NCBI RefSeq assembly: GCF_013280495.1
Contig: NZ_JABSSX010000004.1
Coordinates: forward strand, 124,001-188,000
DNA: 64,000 nt
Origin: Brevibacterium permense
Lineage (GTDB): Bacteria > Actinomycetota > Actinomycetes > Actinomycetales > Brevibacteriaceae
Direction: 5' to 3'
Shown here: one piece after another, positions 24,366 through 32,860 of the stretch
How positions within the stretch are numbered: the first letter of the stretch is position 1
Layout: each line of letters begins with the position of its first letter
Notes under the pieces: model-generated
The model's database searches: none
Seen by the model: only the letters and a program-made list of their open reading frames with translations
What the model was told of the DNA's origin: nothing
Made by a program: the position numbers and the translations under genes

Positions 24366-25193
24366 CTATTGGCCCTCGCGGTTCCCCGCAGAAAGTCGTT
24401 GGTCCGTGTCAAGAAGGCTGTGAACGTAGTTTGCGACCGTTTCCTGGGGCAAGATAATCGGCACGTCGCCCCGGTCAATTTCCTCAGCAACTTGGTAGTC
24501 GATATCGAGGCCTTCTTGGAGGAAGGAGTCGAGGATTCTTGCTTTGTGCTCGCTCCGGTATCCCATGCAGTCCAGCACGACGCCTTCGGGTCGGCTAGAG
24601 CTGATGTCGGCCACCACATCGGCCAGATGGAACTCCTGGTACGGCGATGAAATGGTGAAACTCAGTTCGTCAACAGCTGTAGCCCATTTGGCCGTCAGAA
24701 ACGGCTTCTGTTCAGCAGTCGGGGCTATCACGTGAAGTTGTGACGCGATCCCTAGCTCTCTCACGCGATCATGCAGGACCTCGTCCGGGAAGACGACAGG
24801 CACAGCAGCACTCAGCCCATCAAACGTGCCAGTGCACAGGACTACGATGAGATCGCATTCTGACTCGAGCTCGGTGATTCGTTGCTGAACCCCCCTGTAC
24901 ACGTGGCTCTTGAGCAGCTTCACCTCGACGCCATCACGCATTCGGCTGACGTAGATGGTCGCCGTTTCTTCCGAATGGCCCGGCCAATACTGGGCGCGCA
25001 CCTGGTCGAAAGTTAGTCCATCCAGTACACCGGTTTCGACAATCTCTACATCGTACGGCTCGAAAATTTCACGAAAGCCGCCCGTAATGTCAGTACGCGG
25101 CGATTGGCCTATTGTGATCAGCCCCACCTGAAGCGGGTTAGTCTCTTTCTTCGAGTTGGCTCCCTCGTCTTCACATGGTTGTGCGTATCTCAT
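24366..25193 (-). CDS. AroM family protein
   Basis: 275-aa protein of the AroM family, named from a gene of the E. coli aroL-yaiA-aroM operon, with no established biochemical role. Family signatures: VGLITIGQSPRTD near residue 23, then LIVVLCTGTFDGL and PEGVVLDCMGYRSEHK, where the Cys and Asp resemble racemase-like folds (two Cys-containing loops, ancient relation to Asp/Glu racemases). The ATG at 25193 overlaps the DUF1177 stop by 4 bp, so the two are translationally coupled. It is the last gene of the minus-strand OPT/DUF917/DUF1177 operon. Co-occurrence suggests isomerisation or regulation in breakdown of the imported substrate; this is inference. Confidence 0.88.
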   Translation of the reverse strand: MRYAQPCEDEGANSKKETNPLQVGLITIGQSPRTDITGGFREIFEPYDVEIVETGVLDGLTFDQVRAQYWPGHSEETATIYVSRMRDGVEVKLLKSHVYRGVQQRITELESECDLIVVLCTGTFDGLSAAVPVVFPDEVLHDRVRELGIASQLHVIAPTAEQKPFLTAKWATAVDELSFTISSPYQEFHLADVVADISSSRPEGVVLDCMGYRSEHKARILDSFLQEGLDIDYQVAEEIDRGDVPIILPQETVANYVHSLLDTDQRLSAGNREGQ

Positions 25194-26122
25194 TGCTCTG
25201 CCGACTGATAGAGGTGAGCCAGCGAGCCATACAAGTTGCGGAGCGTGTCGACCTCATCCTGATCGACGAATCTGGCATCGTGCTTGCCAAATGCCTTGGC
25301 GACTTCGATTGTGAAGCGTGAGGCTTCGGCGACGTCAATCTCGTGGCTGGCACCGGTCGCACTTCCAGGAACAGCCGATTCAGTCGTGATTGCCACTCCG
25401 ACGACCGGCACCTTCGCAGCCGTCGCCGGCTGAACGATGCTGTTGACATGGTAGACGCCGTTCCCGTAAGGGGTGATGTCCTGGTTGGTGATTGGGAATG
25501 TTACGCACGGTTTTCCGGTAGAAACCTCCATGATGTCGACCAGATCGTCTGGCACGCGAAGCACGTACCCGTCCAAGATGGCCGGCGTGATGGCAAATCC
25601 GCTCACGTTGACGAGCCGGTTGCCCTTTGTAGTGTCGATCGACAGGATGGCATCCATCTCATCAGTAACTTCGTGCTGGTTCATGACATTGATGTCAACC
25701 GGTGAGTCCATGAACTCCACGGGCTTGTGTGGGCGCGTGGGGGCATCAGGACAAATGTGCGTGGCGATGATGACATCACCGTCCAAGACATCTCCAGCAG
25801 ACGCCATGGCGGACAGCTTCAACGCAGTACTCACTGCCACAGCTGCCCCGTCCCCATCAGACGTGAACCCGACTCGCGTCGGGCGTGCACCGAGCCCGCC
25901 CAGGCGGCCGATAACCCCAAGCGTAGGCGCACTTCCGCCTCTGCTCTTGCCAGACTTGCCCTGGACAAGAATGCGTACGAAGTCGGTTGTGCCCTTGTCG
26001 CTCGTGACGGTCTCCACGGTGACCGCTGCAGGCCCGGAGGATTCCACAGCAGCCTTCACTACCGCTCCACTGACATGTGGTGTATCGAGTATTTCGAGTG
26101 TGTCGAGCACTTGTTTCAACAT
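25190..26122 (-). CDS. DUF1177 family protein
   Basis: 310-aa protein of the DUF1177 family (N-terminal MLKQVLDTLEILDTPHVSG, central VIATHICPDAPTRPHKPVEF and the MNQHEVTDEMDAILSIDTTK stretch). His/Asp-rich loops such as THICPDAP suggest a metallohydrolase or metal-dependent peptidase-like fold, but no activity is established. ATG 26122 is preferred; a longer form to a TTG at 26173 would add residues unlike the family. It lies 67 bp after DUF917 and overlaps AroM by 4 bp. DUF1177, DUF917, AroM and OPT transporters form a recurring set in other bacteria, pointing to a shared catabolic pathway. Confidence 0.88.
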   Translation of the reverse strand: MLKQVLDTLEILDTPHVSGAVVKAAVESSGPAAVTVETVTSDKGTTDFVRILVQGKSGKSRGGSAPTLGVIGRLGGLGARPTRVGFTSDGDGAAVAVSTALKLSAMASAGDVLDGDVIIATHICPDAPTRPHKPVEFMDSPVDINVMNQHEVTDEMDAILSIDTTKGNRLVNVSGFAITPAILDGYVLRVPDDLVDIMEVSTGKPCVTFPITNQDITPYGNGVYHVNSIVQPATAAKVPVVGVAITTESAVPGSATGASHEIDVAEASRFTIEVAKAFGKHDARFVDQDEVDTLRNLYGSLAHLYQSAEQ

Positions 26123-26189
26123 GGTTAGAAAGCAATTCCTCTCTGATTCTTCGAATATGCGTAGGTGGGCCAAAGAAGCCCGAGTTGTG

Positions 26190-27242
26190 CTATGAGGCGA
26201 TAGGTTTCTTCACGATAGGTTCTATCCCACGTAGTAAGTCCAGATCGAACATGGATGAGCCCAGTATCAGCTGGTCGCGGTTCACTGTGATCACCGTTAG
26301 GTTTTGGCCAGCTTCCACGCCGGCGCTGACGATTGGAAGCCCGGTCTCCGTGTCAAGTGTCATGATCAAATCGGGGAAAGTTGCCAGTCTCTGCCCACTG
26401 ATTTCCAGCGTCATGTATTCGTTCCAGAACGTGAGTTCGGCCGTTCCTATATGTATCTCCCCCACGTCGAATCCGCCCTCTTTCCGCAGGTCGACGGATC
26501 GAACGGTGTCCTGCACCTGCACTTTCCCACCCAGGAGGTCGACGACATTGCCGATCTTGTCGCGACCGGTGGAACCGTCCATGTGTGCACGGCCGACGTC
26601 GATCGCGCGGCTAATTGCACCGATTGCCGCATTCTCGCGTACTCGAGCGATGCTAACCGGATTGCGACAGACTCCGACCATGCCTCCTGCCAATACTGAG
26701 AGTTTCCGAACTGCCTTTGCGGTAGTATTCAAGCCTCCGCGTACGACTCCTGACAGGGATCGATCACCCGCACCACCGGCGAAAGCCTGCGTGGATTGAT
26801 AATCAGTCTCTTTGTGAAGCCCAAGTGATCCCATGATCCCTGTCGGGTGCGCACGACCGTTGGCCGGCGCGTCGAGGATCGGCAGGTTCAGGGCAGAAGC
26901 CTGCAGCCAACCGTTGGTCGAGGTGGCCGGCCCATTCTCATTTGTCATCAATGCGGCAAGTTCGACTCCAGTCGAACTTTGTAGATCGCGCACGGTGCCG
27001 ATGAGCTGATCCGTGCTCACGGAAGTGTCTTCGGCTGACGGGGCACCTACGAGTGCTACACATGCCGTTGTTGCCATCGGAGAGATTTCATCGAGCGTCA
27101 CGAGTTCAGGGCCGGTTCCGTTGGCGAAGACCTCCTCGACTTGAGCAAGGCCGGTCTCGATATGGCCTCCTCCACCACCGCCGAGGACTCCACCGCCGTA
27201 TACCGCTGCGACACCGTCTTTACGTGTCAGAGTCTTTCGCAT
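26190..27242 (-). CDS. DUF917 family protein (hydantoinase-associated type)
   Basis: 350-aa protein of the DUF917 family: N-terminal glycine run VYGGGVLGGGGGGHIETGLA, then LPILDAPANGRAHPTGIMGS and a C-terminal domain ending TVITVNRDQLILG. DUF917 proteins resemble part of hydantoinase/oxoprolinase enzymes and cluster with amidohydrolases, but their reaction is unproven. The start chosen is ATG 27242 (RKTLTRKDGVAAV follows); an open extension to a TTG at 27266 is less likely because it enters the end of the transporter gene. It follows the OPT transporter by 8 bp and precedes DUF1177 by 67 bp on the minus strand. A hydrolytic step on a cyclic or N-substituted amino acid would fit, as inference. 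Confidence 0.87.
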   Translation of the reverse strand: MRKTLTRKDGVAAVYGGGVLGGGGGGHIETGLAQVEEVFANGTGPELVTLDEISPMATTACVALVGAPSAEDTSVSTDQLIGTVRDLQSSTGVELAALMTNENGPATSTNGWLQASALNLPILDAPANGRAHPTGIMGSLGLHKETDYQSTQAFAGGAGDRSLSGVVRGGLNTTAKAVRKLSVLAGGMVGVCRNPVSIARVRENAAIGAISRAIDVGRAHMDGSTGRDKIGNVVDLLGGKVQVQDTVRSVDLRKEGGFDVGEIHIGTAELTFWNEYMTLEISGQRLATFPDLIMTLDTETGLPIVSAGVEAGQNLTVITVNRDQLILGSSMFDLDLLRGIEPIVKKPIAS

Positions 27243-27250
27243 GTTTGTTT

Positions 27251-28924
27251 TTACCTTGCCTTCCAAATTGAGCTGAAGAAGTTGAAGAGTGCATCACCGG
27301 CGATGAAGCCGGCAGCCAGCGTATAGGTGGCGGATTCGGCCTTCTGGCCCCAGATCTTGGCCACAATGATTCTCAGGATGATGCCGATAACGACTGCCCA
27401 GCCAGCGAGCGGATTCACGATCAGCAGACCGGTAGCGAACATGATGCCCACCTGCCGTTTAGGTCCTCCGATGAGTTGCACGATGGCTCCGGGGATCGCC
27501 CACAGGAACAGTTTGAGCCCAGCCGATCCGGTCACTCCGGTCTCGATCGTGGTCGCAAAGACTTTGTCCACGGGCGGGATCAGTCCTTGGGAGAACAGGG
27601 ACTCGTGTGCGAGAGCCACGACGACGAAGGCCACGACGAAGCCGATGATGCCTGCTTTGAGCTGTTGGCGACGACCGTAGAGTTCCTGCGCGATTGGCAC
27701 ACCTCGTCGAATCAGCGCTCCGGTCTTGAAGTCGTAGCCCATGTCGGCGAACGCTGGTCCCGTGGCTGCCACGTAGCCTGCTAGAAGTGCGAGTGCGGCC
27801 GGTGGGAACCCGATGAGAAGGCCAATTACCAGCATGATGAGTGTGACCGCAAAAGCAGGGAACCACCCCGAGTGCATGGCTGCGATGCCAACGATGACCT
27901 CAGAGGAGAAGGTTGCTACAGCCGCGAACAAGATGAAGGTGACGATCTGCCATCCACTCATCTGTGTCAGTATTCCTCCTGCTGCAGCCAGAATCAGTGC
28001 GCCGGCCATGTAGAGAATCGAACCGACGACGAATGTTCGGCGCACACCCTTCTCAGTCCGGGTCGGCTCTCTTCGGCCAACCGTTTGCAACGAACGATAG
28101 CCGGAATTCTCGGAAATGGCCCCCACGGATTCTTCAGGCGAAGAAGTCTGGGCGACGTCTATGGTTTGATCGGATTTGCCGCTCTTGTCCTTCTTTCCGG
28201 CGAGGATGAAGATGAACTGACCAAGAGCGACCATGCCCGCTCCGATCATCATTCCGTGGGGAATGTATTCGGCTGTGATGTCGATGCCGAATAGAGGTTC
28301 CGAGTACCCGCCGGCGAGCAGACCGATGCCGAAGAATGATAGTGCCCAGATGTTACCGATGAACGCGACTCCGAAAGCTGACATCGAGACGCCGAAGTAG
28401 CTGCCTGCGATGCCTACCAGGATTCCGACGCCCAGTAGCCCGGCCTTCTTGCCGCCCGAGTCCCCGGCTTTGAGCGCCTCAGCTGTTGCCACTCCAACCG
28501 GCCAGGATTCGTTGGCCGAGAAAAGCCGGGAGTCGAAGACCTTATAGAAGATGAAGACGTCGATGGCCAGCGCGATACCGGATCCAATAAGCATCGGCCA
28601 GACAAGGTTGGGCATTCCGAGCGCGTAGGGAATGCCGATGGGAAGGAGCAGACTGTTAGCTGCGCCGAACGTTGCCGCCGACATGGTGGTTTGTACTAGG
28701 TTCTGCGTGTGTACGTCTCGGAACTGGCGGAACCACCCAAGTGGCACGCGTGCGATGATGATGGCGACGAGTACGCCGATTATAGACGTATTTGGTGTGA
28801 TACCGAGCTGGGCGATGAGCTGCACGCCGATAATGGAGCCGAATACGGCGACGAGCGCTGATACGACGACGAAGATCGTGTTCGATGCCCAGCTCTTCTT
28901 CTGTTCTGCGGTTTCTGCAGTCAT
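27251..28924 (-). CDS. OPT-family oligopeptide transporter
   Basis: 557-aa polytopic membrane protein of the oligopeptide transporter (OPT/YSL) family, proton-driven importers of small peptides or metal-chelate peptides. About 14 hydrophobic helices are visible, with the family segment QNLVQTTMSAATFGAANSLL near residue 75 and GIDITAEYIPHGMMIGAGMV in the middle. A charged cytoplasmic loop (about 255-305) separates the two halves. The ATG at 28924 overlaps the racemase stop by 4 bp and the gene ends 8 bp before DUF917, so the operon is tight. It is the only transporter in the locus and thus defines the pathway as uptake of a peptide-like compound. The precise substrate is not readable from sequence. 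Confidence 0.92.
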   Translation of the reverse strand: MTAETAEQKKSWASNTIFVVVSALVAVFGSIIGVQLIAQLGITPNTSIIGVLVAIIIARVPLGWFRQFRDVHTQNLVQTTMSAATFGAANSLLLPIGIPYALGMPNLVWPMLIGSGIALAIDVFIFYKVFDSRLFSANESWPVGVATAEALKAGDSGGKKAGLLGVGILVGIAGSYFGVSMSAFGVAFIGNIWALSFFGIGLLAGGYSEPLFGIDITAEYIPHGMMIGAGMVALGQFIFILAGKKDKSGKSDQTIDVAQTSSPEESVGAISENSGYRSLQTVGRREPTRTEKGVRRTFVVGSILYMAGALILAAAGGILTQMSGWQIVTFILFAAVATFSSEVIVGIAAMHSGWFPAFAVTLIMLVIGLLIGFPPAALALLAGYVAATGPAFADMGYDFKTGALIRRGVPIAQELYGRRQQLKAGIIGFVVAFVVVALAHESLFSQGLIPPVDKVFATTIETGVTGSAGLKLFLWAIPGAIVQLIGGPKRQVGIMFATGLLIVNPLAGWAVVIGIILRIIVAKIWGQKAESATYTLAAGFIAGDALFNFFSSIWKAR

Positions 28925-29565
28925 GGTGTTCCTTTTATCAGAGCGTAGCTCGTCGCCTGCGCCTCGATGAGGTCAATGATAGGAATGGAAACGTGGGTCC
29001 GTAGGTGCTTTTTCAGCCCGATCCCGGAGAATCCCGTGCATGCGAACAGGAGGACGTCTGCACCCTCGTCCGCCAAGTCGCTCGCGTGCTCGGTGAGATC
29101 TTCTAGAACTCCGACGTTGCTAAGACTGGTTGTCTGCTGAGCGCGGTCGCTGTGCCGGTAGCCGAGGAGCGAGTTACCAAGCACCGTTGCGATGCCTGCG
29201 GGAATCGCCTCGGTGATGCCGATGACTCCGATCCGACTCCCCGCCGCACGAGCGATGCTTGCCCCGCAATGGCCCGCTCCGAACACCGTTGTATCGAGCT
29301 GTTGGCGAAGCTGGTCAACTGCGGGATCGGCGGCACAGCTTACCGTCACCGCATCCACGTCGGCGCGAGCGGAGAGCCGCTCCGCCAGAGAGATGATCTT
29401 CGGGACAGCCTCTTGCTCCGAGTTCGCGTCGTGCACCCCGTTCGGCTGATCGGCGATCGACATCGACACCGTGCGAATTCCGGAGAATTCTTCCATCAAC
29501 TGACCGTGCTTGCTGATATCCGATGTTGCCTCTAGGGAGACAACACGGATTACTCCTAGTGTCAT
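28921..29565 (-). CDS. Aspartate/glutamate (hydantoin) racemase family protein
   Basis: 214-aa cytoplasmic cofactor-independent racemase. The two catalytic cysteines of the two-base mechanism are in VTVSCAADPAVD and LLFACTGFSGIG. GSRIGVIGITEAIPAGIATV is the usual mid-protein segment. The size and the C-terminal pattern fit Asp/Glu or hydantoin racemases. It is the first gene of the racemase-OPT-DUF917-DUF1177-AroM run, with a 253-bp promoter region upstream towards the PucR regulator gene. It overlaps OPT by 4 bp. Racemisation of a D-amino acid or hydantoin before hydrolysis would fit the DUF917 neighbour; the substrate is unproven. Confidence 0.9.
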   Translation of the reverse strand: MTLGVIRVVSLEATSDISKHGQLMEEFSGIRTVSMSIADQPNGVHDANSEQEAVPKIISLAERLSARADVDAVTVSCAADPAVDQLRQQLDTTVFGAGHCGASIARAAGSRIGVIGITEAIPAGIATVLGNSLLGYRHSDRAQQTTSLSNVGVLEDLTEHASDLADEGADVLLFACTGFSGIGLKKHLRTHVSIPIIDLIEAQATSYALIKGTP

Positions 29566-29818
29566 AGCAGTTCCCTCCTGTCGCGGCTCCCCCGGAGAAG
29601 CTAGGCGTCATTGCCGCCTACCCGTTCAGGGGACTTTGCGTTGCTTCTTCCATGACGTTCGTGCAGTTGTATGACGTCGGTCACGGAGATTACGAATTGA
29701 TGCTATGGGAGGCCGCGCTTGCGGCGATACGGCCACGAGGGGGAAATTGTCGCCTTCTCGTTTCCCACCTGAGAAATTACGGCCTCAAGCGTATTAGGCT
29801 ATGTGTGGCCGGGTGTTC
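29566..29818. promoter_or_regulatory. Upstream region of the racemase-OPT operon
   Basis: 253 bp between the racemase start (29565) and the end of the PucR-type regulator gene (29819), the largest gap in this minus-strand locus. It is the likely promoter and regulator-binding region for racemase-OPT-DUF917-DUF1177-AroM. A GGGAGGAACTG-type ribosome site is seen directly upstream of the racemase start. I could not fix an operator by eye. Confidence 0.45.
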
Positions 29819-31057
29819 CTACGTTTCAGGGGATTCTGGCAGGAAGGCGAGGTATAAGACAATCTTCGCTGGGAAGCTTGGTAGATCGAGTCCCGTCAAT
29901 CGTGCGATCCTGTGCAATCGGTAGGTGACGGTTCGACGATCGACTTCAAGCGCAATCGCGGTATTCGAGACGTTGCATTCGTGTCGGGCGAAAGAACGCG
30001 CGGTATCGAGCAATTCTGGCTCTGCGTCGGCCAGCGCCGATTTTATGAACTCGGCATAGCCGAGGAATCCGGCGCCGCCGCCTCTGACCAAAGCCAGGGC
30101 GCTCACTCCTCCGTCGTCGCGGGTAAGCACCTGTGGAGCCCTCGAGGCGTCCGAACTCAGATTGATCATCGCACGAGCTTCTTGCTCACCTCGCTCGATA
30201 CCTGCTTGACCGTCGGGGATCATACTTAGGCCGATTTTCAAGTTCCAGTGCAACGCTGAAAGAGCATCGCGCAATTGCTTAGCTATTTCGGCGAGGCGTA
30301 ATGATCCAACTGTCGTGAAATACATAATGAGATCGAGTCGCGCGGAGTCCGATTCGGATCGACAAGTCACCCCTGTTACAGGTCCATGCTCTTCGGTCAG
30401 CCTGTCCGCCAATGTCATTCCCGCCATCGTGGCCATACTCCGATAGTCGATAGTGCGAGCATTGGTATTGATACTCGAACATAGCGGCACGAAGGCGCAA
30501 GCGGTCAAAACGTCGGCAGCACCGGTGAGTGTTCGGGGATGGTCTCTGGCTGCCCGCCGGACATCGATCCTCGCATGTTGGTGATAGATCTCAGCACGAT
30601 ATTCGTTAATCGTCCCGAGAACCAGGATGAACAGTTTGTTCGCGACCGCAGTGACAAGCTCGCCGATTTCAGGATCGCCGACCGGCCAATGCTGCGAGGG
30701 CGCAGGACTGACAATATGGATGAAGCTAAAGACTTCGCTGTGATATGTCAGTGGGATTACCGTCCGACGGAATTGGAATGATTGATCTCCCGGAACCGGA
30801 ATATAGGTCTCTGCAGATCGGGTCCAGATTCGAGTGGCCCGCTCATAATGCCTGATCGCAGGAAGTGACAACGGAGTGAAATCGGTTCGCCAGTCATCAC
30901 CTACAGGGTCGGATTGCGCGAACAGCAGGCGACCTTCAGAGTCCTCGATGTATAACGAGCACGCCAGCATGCGCGCCAGATAATCCAGCGTCGGCTGCAT
31001 ATACCGATACTCAGGTTTCTTGAAGTCCTGTTCAATCTGTTCGACGATGCCGCCCAT
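29819..31057 (-). CDS. PucR-type helix-turn-helix regulator
   Basis: 412-aa transcriptional regulator. The C-terminal about 60 residues hold the PucR-type HTH: SNTAIALEVDRRTVTYRLHR followed by IARLTGLDL. The N-terminal two-thirds is a sensor part with no strongly recognisable domain, apart from PucR/CdaR-like patterns. PucR/CdaR regulators activate purine, diacid or amino-acid catabolism in response to pathway metabolites. The ATG lies 15 bp after the M18 peptidase stop, and the racemase operon starts 253 bp downstream. It is the obvious candidate for controlling the transport/catabolic operon. Codon use is less GC-biased than in the flanking 33-37 kb region. Confidence 0.88.
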   Translation of the reverse strand: MGGIVEQIEQDFKKPEYRYMQPTLDYLARMLACSLYIEDSEGRLLFAQSDPVGDDWRTDFTPLSLPAIRHYERATRIWTRSAETYIPVPGDQSFQFRRTVIPLTYHSEVFSFIHIVSPAPSQHWPVGDPEIGELVTAVANKLFILVLGTINEYRAEIYHQHARIDVRRAARDHPRTLTGAADVLTACAFVPLCSSINTNARTIDYRSMATMAGMTLADRLTEEHGPVTGVTCRSESDSARLDLIMYFTTVGSLRLAEIAKQLRDALSALHWNLKIGLSMIPDGQAGIERGEQEARAMINLSSDASRAPQVLTRDDGGVSALALVRGGGAGFLGYAEFIKSALADAEPELLDTARSFARHECNVSNTAIALEVDRRTVTYRLHRIARLTGLDLPSFPAKIVLYLAFLPESPET

Positions 31058-31072
31058 GAATCGATCCCAGTC

Positions 31073-32434
31073 TCACAATGTCAAAAAGCTCGCGGCCAAG
31101 CCATCGTGGAGGGCAGCGATGTCATTGACTGCACACATCTCCCGTGCCGAGTGCATCGACCACAGTGCTGGCCCGATATCGACCGTGGTGATTCCCAGCC
31201 GTGTAGCGGTGAGCGGCCCAATCGTGGTTCCGCAGGCGATAGAATTGTTCGAGACGAATTCTTGGTATTCCACACCTGCCGAAGCACACGCGGCTGCCCA
31301 GCGCGCTGTCCCCACCGAATCCGTTGAGTACCTTTGCTGCGCATTGATTTTGAGAAGTGGTCCTCCACCGAGAACTGGCCGATTGACAGGATCATGGTGA
31401 TCAGCGAAGTTCGGGTGCACCGCGTGTCCTGCATCCGATGAAATGCAAGTTGATCCAGCTAGAGCACGCAGGTAAAGCTCCTTTGGATTCGTCATGTCAG
31501 GGGCCAACGCGCCGATGATCCGCTGCGTCACGTCCGCGAGGAAAGGCCCCGACGCTCCCGAACGAGTCTGTGAACCAACCTCTTCATGGTCAAACGCGAC
31601 CATAAGAGCTATGCCCGACAGTTGGGAAGCCCCGACACCGGCCAATGCGGACGAGGCAGCATAGACAGACGCAAGGTTGTCCAATCGTGGCGAGGCCAAG
31701 AACTCCTTCCGAGCTCCAAATATCGCCGGTGCTTGCGCCGGATATGTGAAGACGTCGTACCCGGCAATGTCGTCGGCATCGACGCCTGCTGATTCGGCCA
31801 GTAATTCCATTGCACCTGACTTTCCAACTGTCGGCGATGCCCCTGAGGCCAAGCCGATGACAGGTTGCAGATTCTTCTGCTTGTCCAGCACTAATTTGTC
31901 ATTGACAGAACGATCCAAGTGCACGGCCAGTTGTGGGATTCGAGCAATAGGTTCAGTCTGCACCAGCGATGTGGAGCCATCCTTCAAAGTTAATTGACCA
32001 GCCAAAGTCAACTCTCGATCCAACCAAGAGTTCAGAAGTGGGCCACCATATATTTCGACTCCAACCTGTTCCGCTCCTTCCGCGTTGAAATCCGGATTCG
32101 GCTTGAGCTTGAACCCGGGCGAATCGTTGTGTGCGCCAACGATCGTGAAGTAAGTGTAGATTGAGCGGGTGCCGGGCTTGTTTTTCAAGCTCTCCGGGAC
32201 CACCCACGCCGCTACGGCACCGTCACGGACCACGATATATTTTCCGCCAGGCTCTATCGACCATGATTCGCGTTCACTGAGAATAGTGAATCCAGAAGCT
32301 TCAAGATCCCGCGCGACCTTTTGCGCAGCGTGATAGGACGAGGGAGAAGCGAGCACGAATTCGCTCAAATCGTTTGCATGTTTGAACTGCTGAGGTGAAG
32401 AGGCCGGAGACATAGATTCATACATGTTTCGCAT
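31073..32434 (-). CDS. M18-family aminopeptidase
   Basis: 453-aa zinc aminopeptidase of the aspartyl-aminopeptidase family (M18). Metal-site motifs: AHNDSPGFKLKPN, MVAFDHEEVGSQTRSGASG with the catalytic Glu pair, and ISSDAGHAVHPNFADHHDP near the C-terminal metal His. Members remove N-terminal residues, often acidic ones, from short peptides in the cytoplasm. ATG 32434 is the first of three close in-frame ATGs (32425, 32413), so the exact start is uncertain by a few residues. It is upstream of the PucR regulator by 15 bp and may be the first gene of the locus. This fits intracellular cleavage of peptides brought in by the OPT transporter. Confidence 0.92.
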   Translation of the reverse strand: MRNMYESMSPASSPQQFKHANDLSEFVLASPSSYHAAQKVARDLEASGFTILSERESWSIEPGGKYIVVRDGAVAAWVVPESLKNKPGTRSIYTYFTIVGAHNDSPGFKLKPNPDFNAEGAEQVGVEIYGGPLLNSWLDRELTLAGQLTLKDGSTSLVQTEPIARIPQLAVHLDRSVNDKLVLDKQKNLQPVIGLASGASPTVGKSGAMELLAESAGVDADDIAGYDVFTYPAQAPAIFGARKEFLASPRLDNLASVYAASSALAGVGASQLSGIALMVAFDHEEVGSQTRSGASGPFLADVTQRIIGALAPDMTNPKELYLRALAGSTCISSDAGHAVHPNFADHHDPVNRPVLGGGPLLKINAQQRYSTDSVGTARWAAACASAGVEYQEFVSNNSIACGTTIGPLTATRLGITTVDIGPALWSMHSAREMCAVNDIAALHDGLAASFLTL

Positions 32435-32658
32435 TATTCCACGTCAGAGATTTACGAATGCCAGATGCCTGATTATGTGTGGGACTGATGCGGGGATCGG
32501 TGACAATCGAGGTGGGCGATTTGCTACGGCGAGGCCCTTGCCGAATAAGGCACCGTCGCGTCTGTCGAACCGAAGGGCGACTCATACGATAACGCCCTCG
32601 CCGAGCGCTGAACTCTCTCTATAAAGTTGAGCTGATCCGGAACTAGGATCCATAAAAG

Positions 32659-32796
32659 GGTACTGCCGAAGTCGAGATCGCCACGGCGAAGTGGGTGCAG
32701 TGGTTCAACACGTACCGGCCTCACGGAGCACTCGGTGAGGCGACTCCAACCGCGTTCCGACCCGAGTATTTCAACAAGCTGCCACAGGTTGCCTAG
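32659..32796 (+). pseudogene. IS3-family transposase, C-terminal remnant
   Basis: 46 codons ending in a stop at 32794-32796 that translate to the typical C-terminus of an IS3-type orfB transposase: EIATAKWVQWFNTYRPHGAL, then GEATPTAFRPEYF. Nothing of the DDE core's first two acids remains, so it cannot work. It lies in the 426-bp gap between the M18 peptidase start (32434) and the regulator gene (ends 32861), exactly where the AT-richer 20-32.4 kb block meets GC-rich DNA. This suggests that the block arrived or was trimmed by transposition. Nothing else in the gap was recognised. Confidence 0.8.
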
Positions 32797-32860
32797 CTCA
32801 TGTGTGAGTTGATGAATTCCAAGTAGAAAACTCTCCATCAAACCCGGGACCTGACGCACC

